Shown here one piece after another: positions 16,432-28,400 of a DNA stretch of 64,000 bases. The stretch comes from Opitutus sp. GAS368 (GTDB taxonomy: Bacteria > Verrucomicrobiota > Verrucomicrobiia > Opitutales > Opitutaceae): assembly GCF_900104925.1 (NCBI RefSeq), contig NZ_LT629735.1, positions 962,291-1,026,290 of the forward strand, read 5' to 3'. Each line of letters starts with the position of its first letter. The first letter of the stretch is position 1. The position numbers were made by a program, and so were the translations under genes. The notes beneath the pieces were generated by a model. That model saw nothing but the letters and a program-made list of their open reading frames with translations, did no database searches and was not told the DNA's origin.

Positions 16432-19400
16432 CTCGAGCGGCACGTTGGGCGTGAAAGTGGACTGCAACACCGTGCGCGGCGAGGCGTTCTGCGTCGTGAT
16501 CGTGCGCAGCGGCAGCAGGTTCAGGCCAAACAGGTTGTCCGTTGGCTGGATAAAGGGCCCGAGTCCGCCGATATTTTGAGTCGTCAAGCCCGCCGTGCTG
16601 AGATCGAGATAGAATAGGAAAGGCACCGGGTTGGGCCGGTATTGGTTGGTCACCACCAGGTCGGCGATATAGACGCTGTGGTGCGTGCCGCCGCTGTCCG
16701 GCAGCACCTCAAACACCGTCGCCCCGAGGCGGCTCGCGATGTTGCCCGTGTGGGGTGGCGCGTAATCAAAGGTGTGGTCGGTGGCCGGCACCGGAGCGAA
16801 GGCGGTTCGCGTGGGGCTGGGATTGGTGGCGTTGCCGAGCGCGTTGAAGATATAAACCGCGCTGGCGACCAGTTCGGTGCCCTGATCCTGCACGGAGCCA
16901 CTCGGCGCTTCGACCGTCGCCGGCGCGCGCGACTGGATATGGATGCTGGGCGAAACGCTGCCACCGTTCGACGTGGCACTGGTGACCAGGATCAAGTAGT
17001 TGGTCGCGGCCGTGCTGCTCAGGATGATGCCGTCACCAACACCCGTCCCGTCGGCAATGGCAATGAACGACCCGTTGCGCACGACGAGGCGCTCGAAGGG
17101 TTGGATGGTGATCTTGTGGGCAAAGATATCGAGATCGCCGTCATTGCTCTTGAAGATCGAAGCTCGGCCCGGGGCTCCGGTCTTGGCGGCGTCACCGGTA
17201 GCACCGGTTGCGCCGCTGCCGAGGATGATCTCACCATCGACCGAATCGAGGCGGGTGTTGTGCGCGCCGGTGCCGACGAACTGGAGGAAGTCGTTGTTCC
17301 CCGTGGTCCCCGTGCCGATGGAAATCTTCATGTCCCCCTGCGTCCAGATATCGCCGCCCACGAGGACATAACGACCGGAGACCGAGAGCGTGGTGAGCGG
17401 GTTGGCCTGGCTGCCGACATCGCCCCCGAAGATGACCGCGGACTGGGCGGCCTTCACGTTCACGGTGTGGCCGCCGGCGGCCATGCCCTGGGCAAAGCTG
17501 ATACCCTGATCCGTGCCCGTCGGGCTATAGACTTGGCTGAGATTGGAAGTGAAGGTCAGGTTGGTGCCCAAGGCGACCGTGCTGGTGTAATTCTGGAAGC
17601 CCGTGGTGTCGACCGTGGTGGCCGTCGCCGCGTCAAAGGTCAGCGGATTGTTCACCGTGAGACTGGTCGAAGAGAAGTCCGCGCGGATGGCGGTCGTGCC
17701 AGTCGTGGGCGAGCCAGCCGGGCCTGAGATCGTGACATCGCCAATCCGCCCGTTGGTGGCCTGTCCGACAGCAGCATTGAAAATCGTGGCTCCGGAAACA
17801 TTGGCCGTGAGGTTGCTGGGGCCGCCGACCAGCGGGGAAAGCGTGGTCAAGGACGGGCCCATGTTGACGGTGTTGTTGAAGGTGAGCGCGGAGGCCCCGA
17901 AGGTGGTGTCGGAGCCCAGCAGGACGGGGTTGTTGTAGGTCTGGGCGCCGGTGGTGTAGGCCGCGGCGGGGGAAGACGGAAGGCCGTAGAACAGGGTGCT
18001 GCCGCCCGAGCCGGTCGTGATGGAGGAGAACCGTTGGCCAGGCGCCCCGACCGCCCCGACAAAGATCGTGTTGCCCGACATGTTGAAGGTCAGGCTTTGA
18101 CCGCCGTCGCTGCCGGGCATCAGGGTGCTGTTGAACCGGCCCGCGGGGCCGCTGATGACGAGGTTGCTCGCCACCACCACCGGGTCGTTGAACCGGAAAG
18201 AGTTTGTGACCCCCAGGGTCCCGCCATTGATCACGGTGCTGCCGGATGCATCGGTGAGCAGGGTACCGAGGCCGTTGATGGCGTTGTTGAAGCTCGTGAT
18301 GCCGCCGGTGTTGACCGTCAGGGAGCCGGCGCCCGTGAGCGAGTTGTTGAAGCTGACGTTGCCGCCGGCCGTCACCGTGAACGCGCCACTGATGTTGAGC
18401 GGGCTGTTGTTGAGCGGGCTGATGAAGGTGGCGCTGCCATTCGGGGTGACGGTCACGGTGCCGTTGGACGAGGCTACGTCGGCCAGCTGGATGTTGTTGC
18501 CGGCCGTCACCGAGATGCTGCCACCGGCGGTGCTGAGCGAACCAGGCGCGCTGGCCGTGACGTTCTGGTTGGCCGCCAAGGTCAGATTGCCGCCCGCGCT
18601 GATCGGGGCGTTGATGAGCAGGTCGCCGCCGGTCGACGCGAGGCTGACCGTCGAGCCGCTGTTGATGCCAGAACTCACCGTCAGGGTGCCCGGGGAAGTC
18701 AGGCTGAATGACCCGGTAGCCTGCACACCGGCCAGGTTGACGGCGCTGACGTTGAACAGCGTGATGTTCGCCCCGGTCAGATTCACGGTGCCGAAGTTGT
18801 TGCCGGGATTGTTGAGCGTGATGTTGAAGCCGTTCGCGTTGAGGACGGACAACCCGGGGACGATCGAGGGTCCGCTGTCGGTGATCGCGCCGCCGGCGGT
18901 GATGGTCATGGTGCCCGAGGCGGTGATCCCCGGAAGGTTGATCGGCGCATTGTCGAAGATCAGGGTCAGGTTGCGCAGATTGGTCAGGCCGGCCAGATTC
19001 GTGGTGGCCGGGAAGATGACCGGCACCTTGGCCCCCACATTCACGTTCCGGAGGCCCAGGTCGCGGATATTGGACACGGTGCCGGCCAGCACCGGGGCGA
19101 TGCTGCCGAGATCATTGGCCTGCGTGCTCAGGAGGATGTCGGACAGCGGGGATGTGAGGGAGAACGTCGTCAACCCGCCCACGGTGATCGGGCCGCTCTG
19201 CGTGATGCTACCGGAGGAAGTCATCGTCAGGTTCTTGCCGACCGTAAGGGTGCCCAAGTTGGTCGCCCCGGCGCTCGTGGTGAGCGAACTCGTGGCGCCG
19301 GTGACACTGCCCGAGGCATTAAGCGGCTGGCCCGTCGCCGTCAGCGTCGTATTGCCGGTCGTGGCGAGCACCGCCGTCGTGCCCAGCGTGTTGGTAAACT

Positions 19401-22400
19401 GCGTCGCCGCCCCGGTCAGGGTCGCCGTGCCGGTGACGGCGTTGTTCTGCGTGAGCGTGATCGGCTGGCCCGTGGCGGTAACCGTCAGGGCGCCCGCGTC
19501 CGTGAGCACGCCGCTCTGCGTGACCGCCCCCGTCGCCGTCAGGTTTGCACTGCCCACGCTCAGCGTCCCGAGGTTGGTCGCGGCCGCACTGGTCGTGAGC
19601 AAGGCGCCGGTCACGCTACCGGAGACATTGAGCGGCTGGCCCGTGGCCGTCAGCGTCGTGGCCCCGGTCGTCGCCAGGACCGCCGTCGTGGCGAGCGTGT
19701 TGGTAAATTGAGTCGCGGCGCCGGTCAGGTTGACCGTGCCGGTGACGGCGTTGTTCTGCGTGAGCGTGATCGGCTGGCCCGTGGCGGTAACCGTCAGGGC
19801 GCCCGCGTCCGTCAGCACGCCGCTCTGTGTAACGGCTCCCGTCGCCGTGAGGCTGGCACTGCCCACACTCAGCGTGCCCAGGTTGGTCGCCGCCGCGCTC
19901 GTGGTGAGCAAGGCGCCCGTCACACTGCCCGAGACATTGAGCGGCTGGCCCGTGGCCGTGAGCGTCGTGGCCCCGGTCGTCGCCAGGACCGCGGTCGTGG
20001 CGAGCGTGTTGGTAAATTGGGTCGCGGCACCGGTGAGCGTCGCCGTGCCGGTGACGGCGTTGTTCTGCGTGAGCGTGATCGGCTGGCCGGACGCGCTGAC
20101 GGTCAGCGCACCGCCGTCCGTGAGCACGCCGCTCTGCGTCACCGCCCCCGTCGCGGTGAGGTTCGCACTGCCCACACTCAGCGTTCCGAGGTTGGTCGCC
20201 GCCGCACTGGTCGTGAGCAAGGCGCCCGTCACACCGCCCGAGACATTGAGCGGCTGGCCCGTGGCGGTAAGGGTCGTGGCCCCGGTTGTCGCCAGGACCG
20301 CCGTCGTGGCGATTGTGTTGGTAAATTGGGTCGCGGCGCCGGTCAGGTTGACCGTGCCGGTGACGGCGTTGTTCTGCGTGAGCGTGATCGACTGGCCCGT
20401 GGCGCTCACGGTCAGCGCGCCGGTGGTGCTCACCAGACCCGCACCGCTTTCCGCGATTGCACCGGAAGAGGTGAGGTTCACCCCACCCGTGCCCGCGCTC
20501 ACGGTGCCGGTGATACTAACCGGGCCGGTGTTGCTCACCGAAGCACTGCCCGTGCCGCCTTCGTTGATGCCGGTGATGGTCAGCGGGCTGGCCGTGTTCA
20601 CCAGGCTGATGTTGCCGGAGGTCGTGTTGGTGGCGTTGAAACTGCCCACCGTGTTCGCGTTGTTCAGGGTCGTACCGCCCTTGGAATTGGTCGTCAGCAG
20701 CGCCGCCGTCAGCACCTTGCCCGTGCCCGCCTCCGTGATCGTGCCCGTCGCCGCCGTCTGCGCCGAGTTCAACGCCACGTTGCCCGTCGTGGTGATGTCA
20801 CCACCGGTGTTGATCGCGATGTTCTGACCCGCCGCCACGGTCACCGTTCCGCTGCCGGAGCTCGTCGCCCCGTTGAGCACCACGTCGCTCGTCGCTCCGG
20901 TGGCCGTCAGCCCCACCGTGCCCGTGCCTGTCGTGCTCACCGCCGCCCCGATCGTCTCGGTGCCGCCGGTGGCCGTCAGGCTGATCGCTCCGCCATCGGC
21001 GCTCACCGCCCCGCTCGTGGTCAGCGCCCCGGTGTTGCCCACCGTCACCGTGCCGCCGCCGGTCTGGCTGATGCCCGTGATGGTCAGCGGGGCCGCCGTG
21101 TTCGTCAGCGCAATGTTGCCGGAAGCCGTGTTGGTGGCGCTGAAGCTCGTCACCGTGTTGGCCGCGTTCAGGGTCGTGCCGGTGGCTGAATTTGTCGTCA
21201 GCAGCGCGCCGCTGACCTTGCCTGCCCCCGCCTCGCTCACCGTACCCGCCGTGCCCGTGAGGCTCACGTTGCCCGTGGTGGTCACGTTGCCTGCGTTCAG
21301 CGTCACGCTCCGCCCCGCCGTGGCCGTGATCGCCCCCGAGGCGCTGCCCACGTTGGCGTTCACCAGCACATCGCTCGTCGCCCCGGTGGCCGTCAGTCCC
21401 ACCGTGCCGGAGCCGCCCGCCGTCACCGTCGCGCCGATCGTCTCGGTGCCGCCGGTCGCCGTCAGGCTGATGGTGCCGTTGGCCGCCGTCGTGATCGCGC
21501 CGCTGGTCGTGATCGCGCCGGTATTTGTCACCGCCACGTTGCCGCCGGTCTCACTGATGCCCGTGATCGTCAGGGGCGCCGCCGTGTTCGTGAGGCTCAC
21601 GTCCCCGCTGGTCGTGTTGGTGGCGTGGAAGCTCGTGACGGTATTGCCTGCGTTCAGCGTCGTGCCGGTCGCCGAGTTCGTCGTCAGCAGCGCGCCACTG
21701 ACGTTGCCCGTACCCGTCTGCGTCACGTTGCCCGCGGCGCCCGTCAGGTTGACGTTGCCCGAGGTCGTGATGTTGCCGCCCGTGTTCTCGGTCACGTTGC
21801 GGGCCGCCGTAATGGAGACCGTGCCGGCGTTGCCGTTCACCGCCCCGCTCAGCGTAACGTCATTGCTACCGCCGGTGGCGACCAGCGTCACGCCTGCGCC
21901 CGCCACCGAACCCGTGCTCACGTTCAATGTGCCGCCTGTCGCCGTGATGCTCGCCAGGCCGTTGTTCGTCGTCGTTACCGCCCCGGTGACGTTCAGCGTA
22001 CCCGCGTTGTTGAACGTAAACGCGCCATTGGTCGTGAACGCGCCCAAGTTCGTCACCGTGTTGCTGTCGGGCAGGCTGACGGTGCTGGTCGTGCTGCCCG
22101 TCAGCGTGCCGGTGTTGATCACCGTCGTGCCGCTTTGCGTCACCGCCCCCGTGATGTCGCCCGCCCCCAGCGTCGTCGTGCCCGTCGCCCCGGTCTGGAT
22201 CCCCGGCAGCGCCACCGTGCTGGCGTGCACCACCTTCGCCGCCGTCGCCGTGTTGCTCGTCGTCGTCAGCGCCCCGGCCATATTGATCGCTCCGGCTCCG
22301 CCATCCACCAGGATGTCGCCCGTGCCGGCGTTCACCGTGCTGCCCAGGGACTGCGTCACCCCCACGCCCTGCAGCGTCACGCCCGTGCCGGTGACGCTGT

Positions 22401-25400
22401 TCGCGGCCAGCGCCAGCGCGCCGCCGTTCGCGGTGAGGGTGGTCGGACCCGTCCCGCCGATGACTCCGCCGGTGAGCGTGATGCCGCCGGCATTGGTCAC
22501 CGTGACGCTGCCGCCGGTCTCGCTGATCCCCGTGATCGTCAGCGGGGCCGCCGTGTTGGTCAGGCTGATGCTGCCCGAAGTCGTGTTCGTCGCGGTAAAG
22601 CTCGTGACGGTGTTCGCGCTGCCCAACGTCGTGCCCGTGGTCGACGAGGTCGTCAGCAGTCCGCTCGTGTTGATTGTGCCTGCCGGCGTCTGGCTGATGA
22701 GCCCGCCCGCATTGAGCGTCACCGTGCCAGCGTTACCGTTCACCGTGCCATTGAGCGTCACGTCGTTGGTGGTGGAGGCCAGCGTCACCCCGGCACCGGC
22801 CACCGAACCCGTGGTCACCGCGAGCGTGCCACCCGTGGCCGTGATGCTGGTCAGGCCGCTGCCGCCACCCACGGCGCCGGTCACGTTCAGGGCGCCGGCG
22901 TTGTTGAAGGTGAAGGTCGTGCCGTCGCCGAATGCGCCGAGATTCGTCACCGTGTTGCTGTTGCCGAGGTTTACGGACGAGCCGCCGCTGCCCACCAGAT
23001 TCGTGGTGTTGATGATGCCGGTCTGGGTGATCGCGCCGGAGAGGTTGTTCGCGCCCACGGTGCCCAGGGTGACTGTGGCGCCGGCGCCCGTCGTGATGTT
23101 GCCGAGCGCCGCCGAGGTGCCATGGAGGACCTGAACCGCCAGAGCGGTCCCGTTGGTCGTGGTCAGCGCCCCGGCCAGGTCGATCGCCGCCGCCCCGCCA
23201 TCCACCAGGATGTCGCCCGTGCCGGCGTTCACCGTGCTGCCCGCCAACTGCGTCACCCCGACGCCCTGCAGTGTCACGCCTGTGCTGCCGCTCACATTGT
23301 TGGCTGCCAGCGCCAGCGTCCCCGTCGTGTCATGCAGCGTCACCGAGCCGGTGCCCGCGCTCACCGCACCGCTGAGCGTGATGCCACCGGCGTTGGTCAC
23401 CGAAACGTTGCCCGCACCCGTGTCAGTGATGCCGGCGATGGTCAGCGGCGTGGCGCTATTGTTCAACGTCACGTCGCCGCCACTCAAGTTGGTGGCGCTG
23501 AAGCTGCCGACGGTGTTCGCGTTGGTCAGGGTTGTGCCGCCCACGGAGCTCGTGGTCAGCAGAGTGGAGGTGCCGAAGGTCCCGCTGCCGGAGATTGTGC
23601 CGCTGGCCGTCGCCGTGATCGCGCCCGAGCCGCTGCCCACCGCCGCGTTCACGACCAGGTTGCCGGGTGAGGTGACGGTCGTCAGGGTCACCGTGCCCGA
23701 GCCGCCCGCGGTCACCGCCGCCCCGATCGTCATGGCGCCGGCGGTCGCCCTCAGGCTGATGTTGCCGTTGGCCGCCGTCGTGATCGCGCCGCTGGTGGTG
23801 ATCGCGCCACCATTCGTCACCGACACGTTGCCGCCGCCGGTCTCACTGATGCCCGTGACCCCGAGGGTCGCGATCGTGTTGGTCAGGCTGATGTCGCCGG
23901 AGCCCGTGTTGGTGGCATGGAAGTTCGTTACCCTGTTGATGCCCGCACCGCTGAGCGTCGTGCCGCCCACCGACGACGTCGTCAACGTGCCCGTGGTGTT
24001 CACCAGGCCTGCGCCGCTCTCCCCGATCGTGCCGGTGGAGGTCAGGCCCACGTTGCCCGCGCCGGCGTTCTGCGCCCCCGTGATGCTCAGCGCACTGGTG
24101 TCATTGAGCGTGAAGCCGCCGCTCGAGGTAAACGCCGCCAGCGTCGGGATCACGTTGCTGTTGGGCAGGCTGACGGTGCTGGTCGTGCTGCCCGTCAGCG
24201 TGCCGGTGTTGATCACCGTCGTGCCGCTTTGCGTCACCGCCCCCGTGATGTCGCCCGCCCCCAGCGTCGTCGTGCCCGTCGCCCCGGTCTGGATCCCCGG
24301 CAGCGCCACCGTGCTGGCATGCACCACCTTCGCCGCCGTCGCCGTGTTGCTCGTCGTCGTCAGCGCCCCGGCCATATTGATCGTCCCGGCTCCGCCATCC
24401 ACCAGGATGTCGCCCGTGCCGGCGTTCACCGTGCTGCCCAGGGACTGCGTCACCCCCACGCCCTGCAGCGTCACGCCCGTGCCGGTGACGCTGTTCGCGG
24501 CCAGCGCCAGCGCGCCGCCGTTCGCGGTGAGGGTGGTCGGACCCGTCCCGCCGATGACTCCGCCGGTGAGCGTGATGCCGCCGGCATTGGTCACCGTGAC
24601 GCTGCCGCCGGTCTCGCTGATCCCCGTGATCGTCAGCGGGGCCGCCGTGTTGGTCAGGCTGATGTTGCCGGAGGTCGTATTGGTGGCGTTGAAGCTGCCG
24701 ACCGTGTTGGCGCCCGCACCGCTGAGCGTTGCGCCGCCCACCGACGAGGTCGTCAGCGTCCCCGTGGTGTTCACCAAGCCTGCGCCGCTCTCTCCGATCG
24801 TGCCGGTGGAGGTCAGGCCCACGTTGCCCGCGCCGGCGTTCTGCGCCCCCGTGATGCCCAGCGCACTGGTGTCATTGAGCGTGAACCCGCCGCTCGAGGC
24901 GAACGCCGCCAGCGTCGGGATCACGTTGCCGTTGGGCAGGCTCACGGTGCTGGTCGTGCTGCCCGTCAGCGTGCCGGTGGTGATGATGCCGGTCTGGGTC
25001 GTAGCGGCCGTCACGTCGCCGGCCACGCCGATCGTGGTCGTGCCGGTCGCGCCCGTGGTCACGTTGCCCAGCGCCACCGAGGTGGCGTGGCGCACCGTCA
25101 CCGCCGTCGCGGTGTTGCTCGTCGTGGTCAGCGCCCCGCCCAGGCTGATCGCCGCCGCCCCGCCGTCCACCAGGATGTCGCCCGTCCCGCCGTTCACCGT
25201 GCCGCCGGTGCTGGTAACGCCCGTGCCGAGAAGGCTGACGCCGGTGCCGCTGACGTTGTTCGCGGCCAGGGTCAGCGCGCCGCCGTTCGCCGTGAGGGTG
25301 GTCAGGCCCGTCCCGCCCGTGACTGCGCCGCTGAGCGTGATGCCGCCGGCATTGGTCACCGTGACGCTGCCGCCGGTCTCGCTGATCCCCGTGATCGTCA

Positions 25401-28400
25401 GCGGGGCCGCCGTGTTCGTCAGGCTGATGTTGCCGGAAGTCGTGTTCGTCGCGGTGAAGCTGCCCACCGCGTTGCTCGCGCCGGTAAGGTCGGTGCCGGT
25501 TGCGGTGGTGGTGGTCAGCGAGGAAGCGGTGATGGCCTGGGTCTGGGAAATCGCCGTGCCCGCAGCGAGGGTCACGCTGCCCGTGGCGCCGACGTTCAGG
25601 CCGTTGGTCCCGAGGACGGAGCCGATGGAGATGGCGGTCGCGCCGTTGTAGCTGACCGAGCTGCCGTTGGTCAGGCTGCCGGCCAGCACCGTCACATCGT
25701 TGTTGTTGCCGGCAAGGGTGAACGTCCCGCCGCCGAGCAGCTGCAGGCCGGCCGCGGCCGCGCTCGCGCCACCCCGGATAGAGCTTACCGAGTCCTGCAC
25801 CGCACCCGCGACCGAGTTAAACGTGACATTGCCATTCGTGCGGATCGTCGTCGTGGCCGCATTCCCCATGTCGATGCCGGTGGTGGACGGTGTGCCGTTA
25901 GCCTGGATCAGGATGTTGCCGGTATCGGTGGCGCCGCCGATCGAATTGGTCCCGAGGTTGAGCTTGATCGAATCGCCGTTGCCGTTCGTCTGCCCTGTCA
26001 GGGAGATATTCGCCGTGCCGCCCGACTGGATCGTGCCGCCGTTGATGCGCACGCCCTGGTTGTCGCCACCCGCGCTGCCCGCAGTGCCGCCGATTGTGAT
26101 GTCGCCGGTCACGGATTGCACCGTCCCGTTCAACAGGTAGAAGCCGTAATCGCTGCCGGCGGTGCCATTAAGGTTCGCGTTGCCGGTGAGGCCGATCGTG
26201 CCGCCGCCCGCCGTCGCCTGGGTCGACTTAACCACACCGCCCGAATCAATCTGCACCGCCACGCCGCTGCCGCCGGCGCCGGCGCCCGCACCGGTCAGGG
26301 TGATGCCACCCGTGCCCGAGGTCGAAATCGCCCCGGAAGTGTTCACATAGACGCCAATGTTCGAGGCCCCGGACCCATTGCCGCCCGTGCCGGTAACGCC
26401 CATGGCGCCATTGACGGTGGTGATGGCGCTGCCGGCGCCCGTGACCTGCACGCCGTAGTTGCTGGCGGTGCCGATGCCGCCGGTGCCGTTGATCGTGACC
26501 GTGGCGGCGCCCGTGGCGTTGACCTGACCGCCGGAGTTGAGGTCGACGCCCAAATTGCTGGCGCCCGAAACCGTGCCGCCCGCATTGCCCGTGATCTGGA
26601 TGCCGCCGGCGTTGGACGCCACGGTCCCCTGGATGAGGACGCTGTCGTTGTTGATGCCCCCATTGCCACGCGTGCCGGTGAGGGTGATCGTGCCGCCACC
26701 GGTCGCAGTTACCGTCGGACCGCCGCCGCCGATCGCCAGACCGGAATTGGAGTCGCCGGTGCCGGCACCGCCCGTGCCGGTGATCGAGATGTTGCCGCCC
26801 GCGCCGGTGCTGGCGACAGACGTAGCGCCATCGATCAACACACCGAAATTGGCCGTGGTGCCATTGCCGCCGGTGCCGGTGATGCCGATGACGCCGGTGC
26901 TGCTCTGCACGACGCTGCCGTTGCGGATGCCGACGCCCAGATGGACGTTGCCGGCGGAATCCCAGCCCTTGCCGCGGATCGTGATCGCGCCCGCGCCCGA
27001 GAGGAGCTGCGCGTTGTCGAGCAGCACGCCCTCGACGTTGGCCGCCGTGCCGCGCGCGCTGCCGCTCGCCGCCACGCCACCGCCAAGGGTGATGTTCCCG
27101 CCCGCGCTGTTGATCACCGTGCCCGAATTCAGCTTGATGGCGCCGGCCGTCGAACCGTCGGCATCCGAATTGAGGATCACGTTCAACGCATTCGTGGTCG
27201 AGATGCCCGCGGACGAGTTGAAGACGATGGTGTTGTCGGCCTGCAGGGTCAGCGTCTTGCCGGCAGACCCGGCGGTGCCGGTGATGGTGTTCGACACGGT
27301 GAGGTCCTGCACACCTCCGCCATTGGCGTAGATCGTCATGTCGCCGTCGGCCGAAACCGGACCGGTTACGTTGATGCTGCCGGTGTTGGTGACCGAGACC
27401 GTCCCGCCGCCAGCCTCACTGATTCCCGTGATCGCCAGCGGATTGGCCGTGTTCGTCAGTGCAATGTTGCCGGAGGTCGTGTTGGTGGCGTTGAAACTGC
27501 CCACCGTGTTCGCGTTGTTCAGGGTCGTACCGCCCTTGGAATTGGTCGTCAGCAGCGCCGCCGTCAGCACCTTGCCCGTGCCCGCCTCCGTGATCGTGCC
27601 CGTCGCCGCCGTCTGCGCCGAGTTCAACGCCACGTTGCCCGTCGTGGTGATGTCACCACCGGTGTTGATCGCGATGTTCTGACCCGCCGCCACGGTCACC
27701 GTTCCGCTGCCGGAGCTCGTCGCCCCGTTGAGCACCACGTCGCTCGTCGCTCCGGTGGCCGTCAGCCCCACCGTGCCCGTGCCTGTCGTGCTCACCGCCG
27801 CCCCGATCGTCTCGGTGCCGCCGGTGGCCGTCAGGCTGATCGCTCCGCCATCGGCGCTCACCGCCCCGCTCGTGGTCAGCGCCCCGGTGTTGCCCACCGT
27901 CACCGTGCCGCCGCCGGTCTGGCTGATGCCCGTGATGGTCAGCGGGGCCGCCGTGTTCGTCAGCGCAATGTTGCCGGAAGCCGTGTTGGTGGCGCTGAAG
28001 CTCGTCACCGTGTTGGCCGCGTTCAGGGTCGTGCCGGTGGCTGAATTTGTCGTCAGCAGCGCGCCGCTGACCTTGCCCGTGCCCGTCTGCGTCACGTTGC
28101 CCGCGGTGCCCGTCAGGTTGACGTTGCCCGAGGTCGTGATGTCACCGCCGGTATTCTCCGTCACGTTGCGGGCCCCCGTGATGGAGACCGCGCCCGCATT
28201 GCCGTTCACGGCACCGCTCAGCGTGACGTCATTGCCCGCGCCGGTCGCAACCAGCGTCACGCCCGCGCCCGCCACCGAGCCCGTATTCACGTTCAGCGTG
28301 CCGCCCGTGGCCGTGACGCTCGCCAGGCCGTTGTTCGCCGTCGTTACCGCCCCGGTGACGTTCAGCGCACCCGCGTTGTTGTAGGCAAATGCGCCACTGG

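Noticed and set aside
20873-28044. Very long plus-strand open frames (up to 1375 codons at 23917-28044) opposite the adhesin gene
   Set aside because: They are antisense shadows: the adhesin's codon use avoids TTA, CTA and TCA, leaving the other strand without stops. Their products are low-complexity Pro/Val/Ala or Arg/Ala/Gly strings without any family motif, while the minus strand has a signal peptide, TPS domain and TpsB partner.
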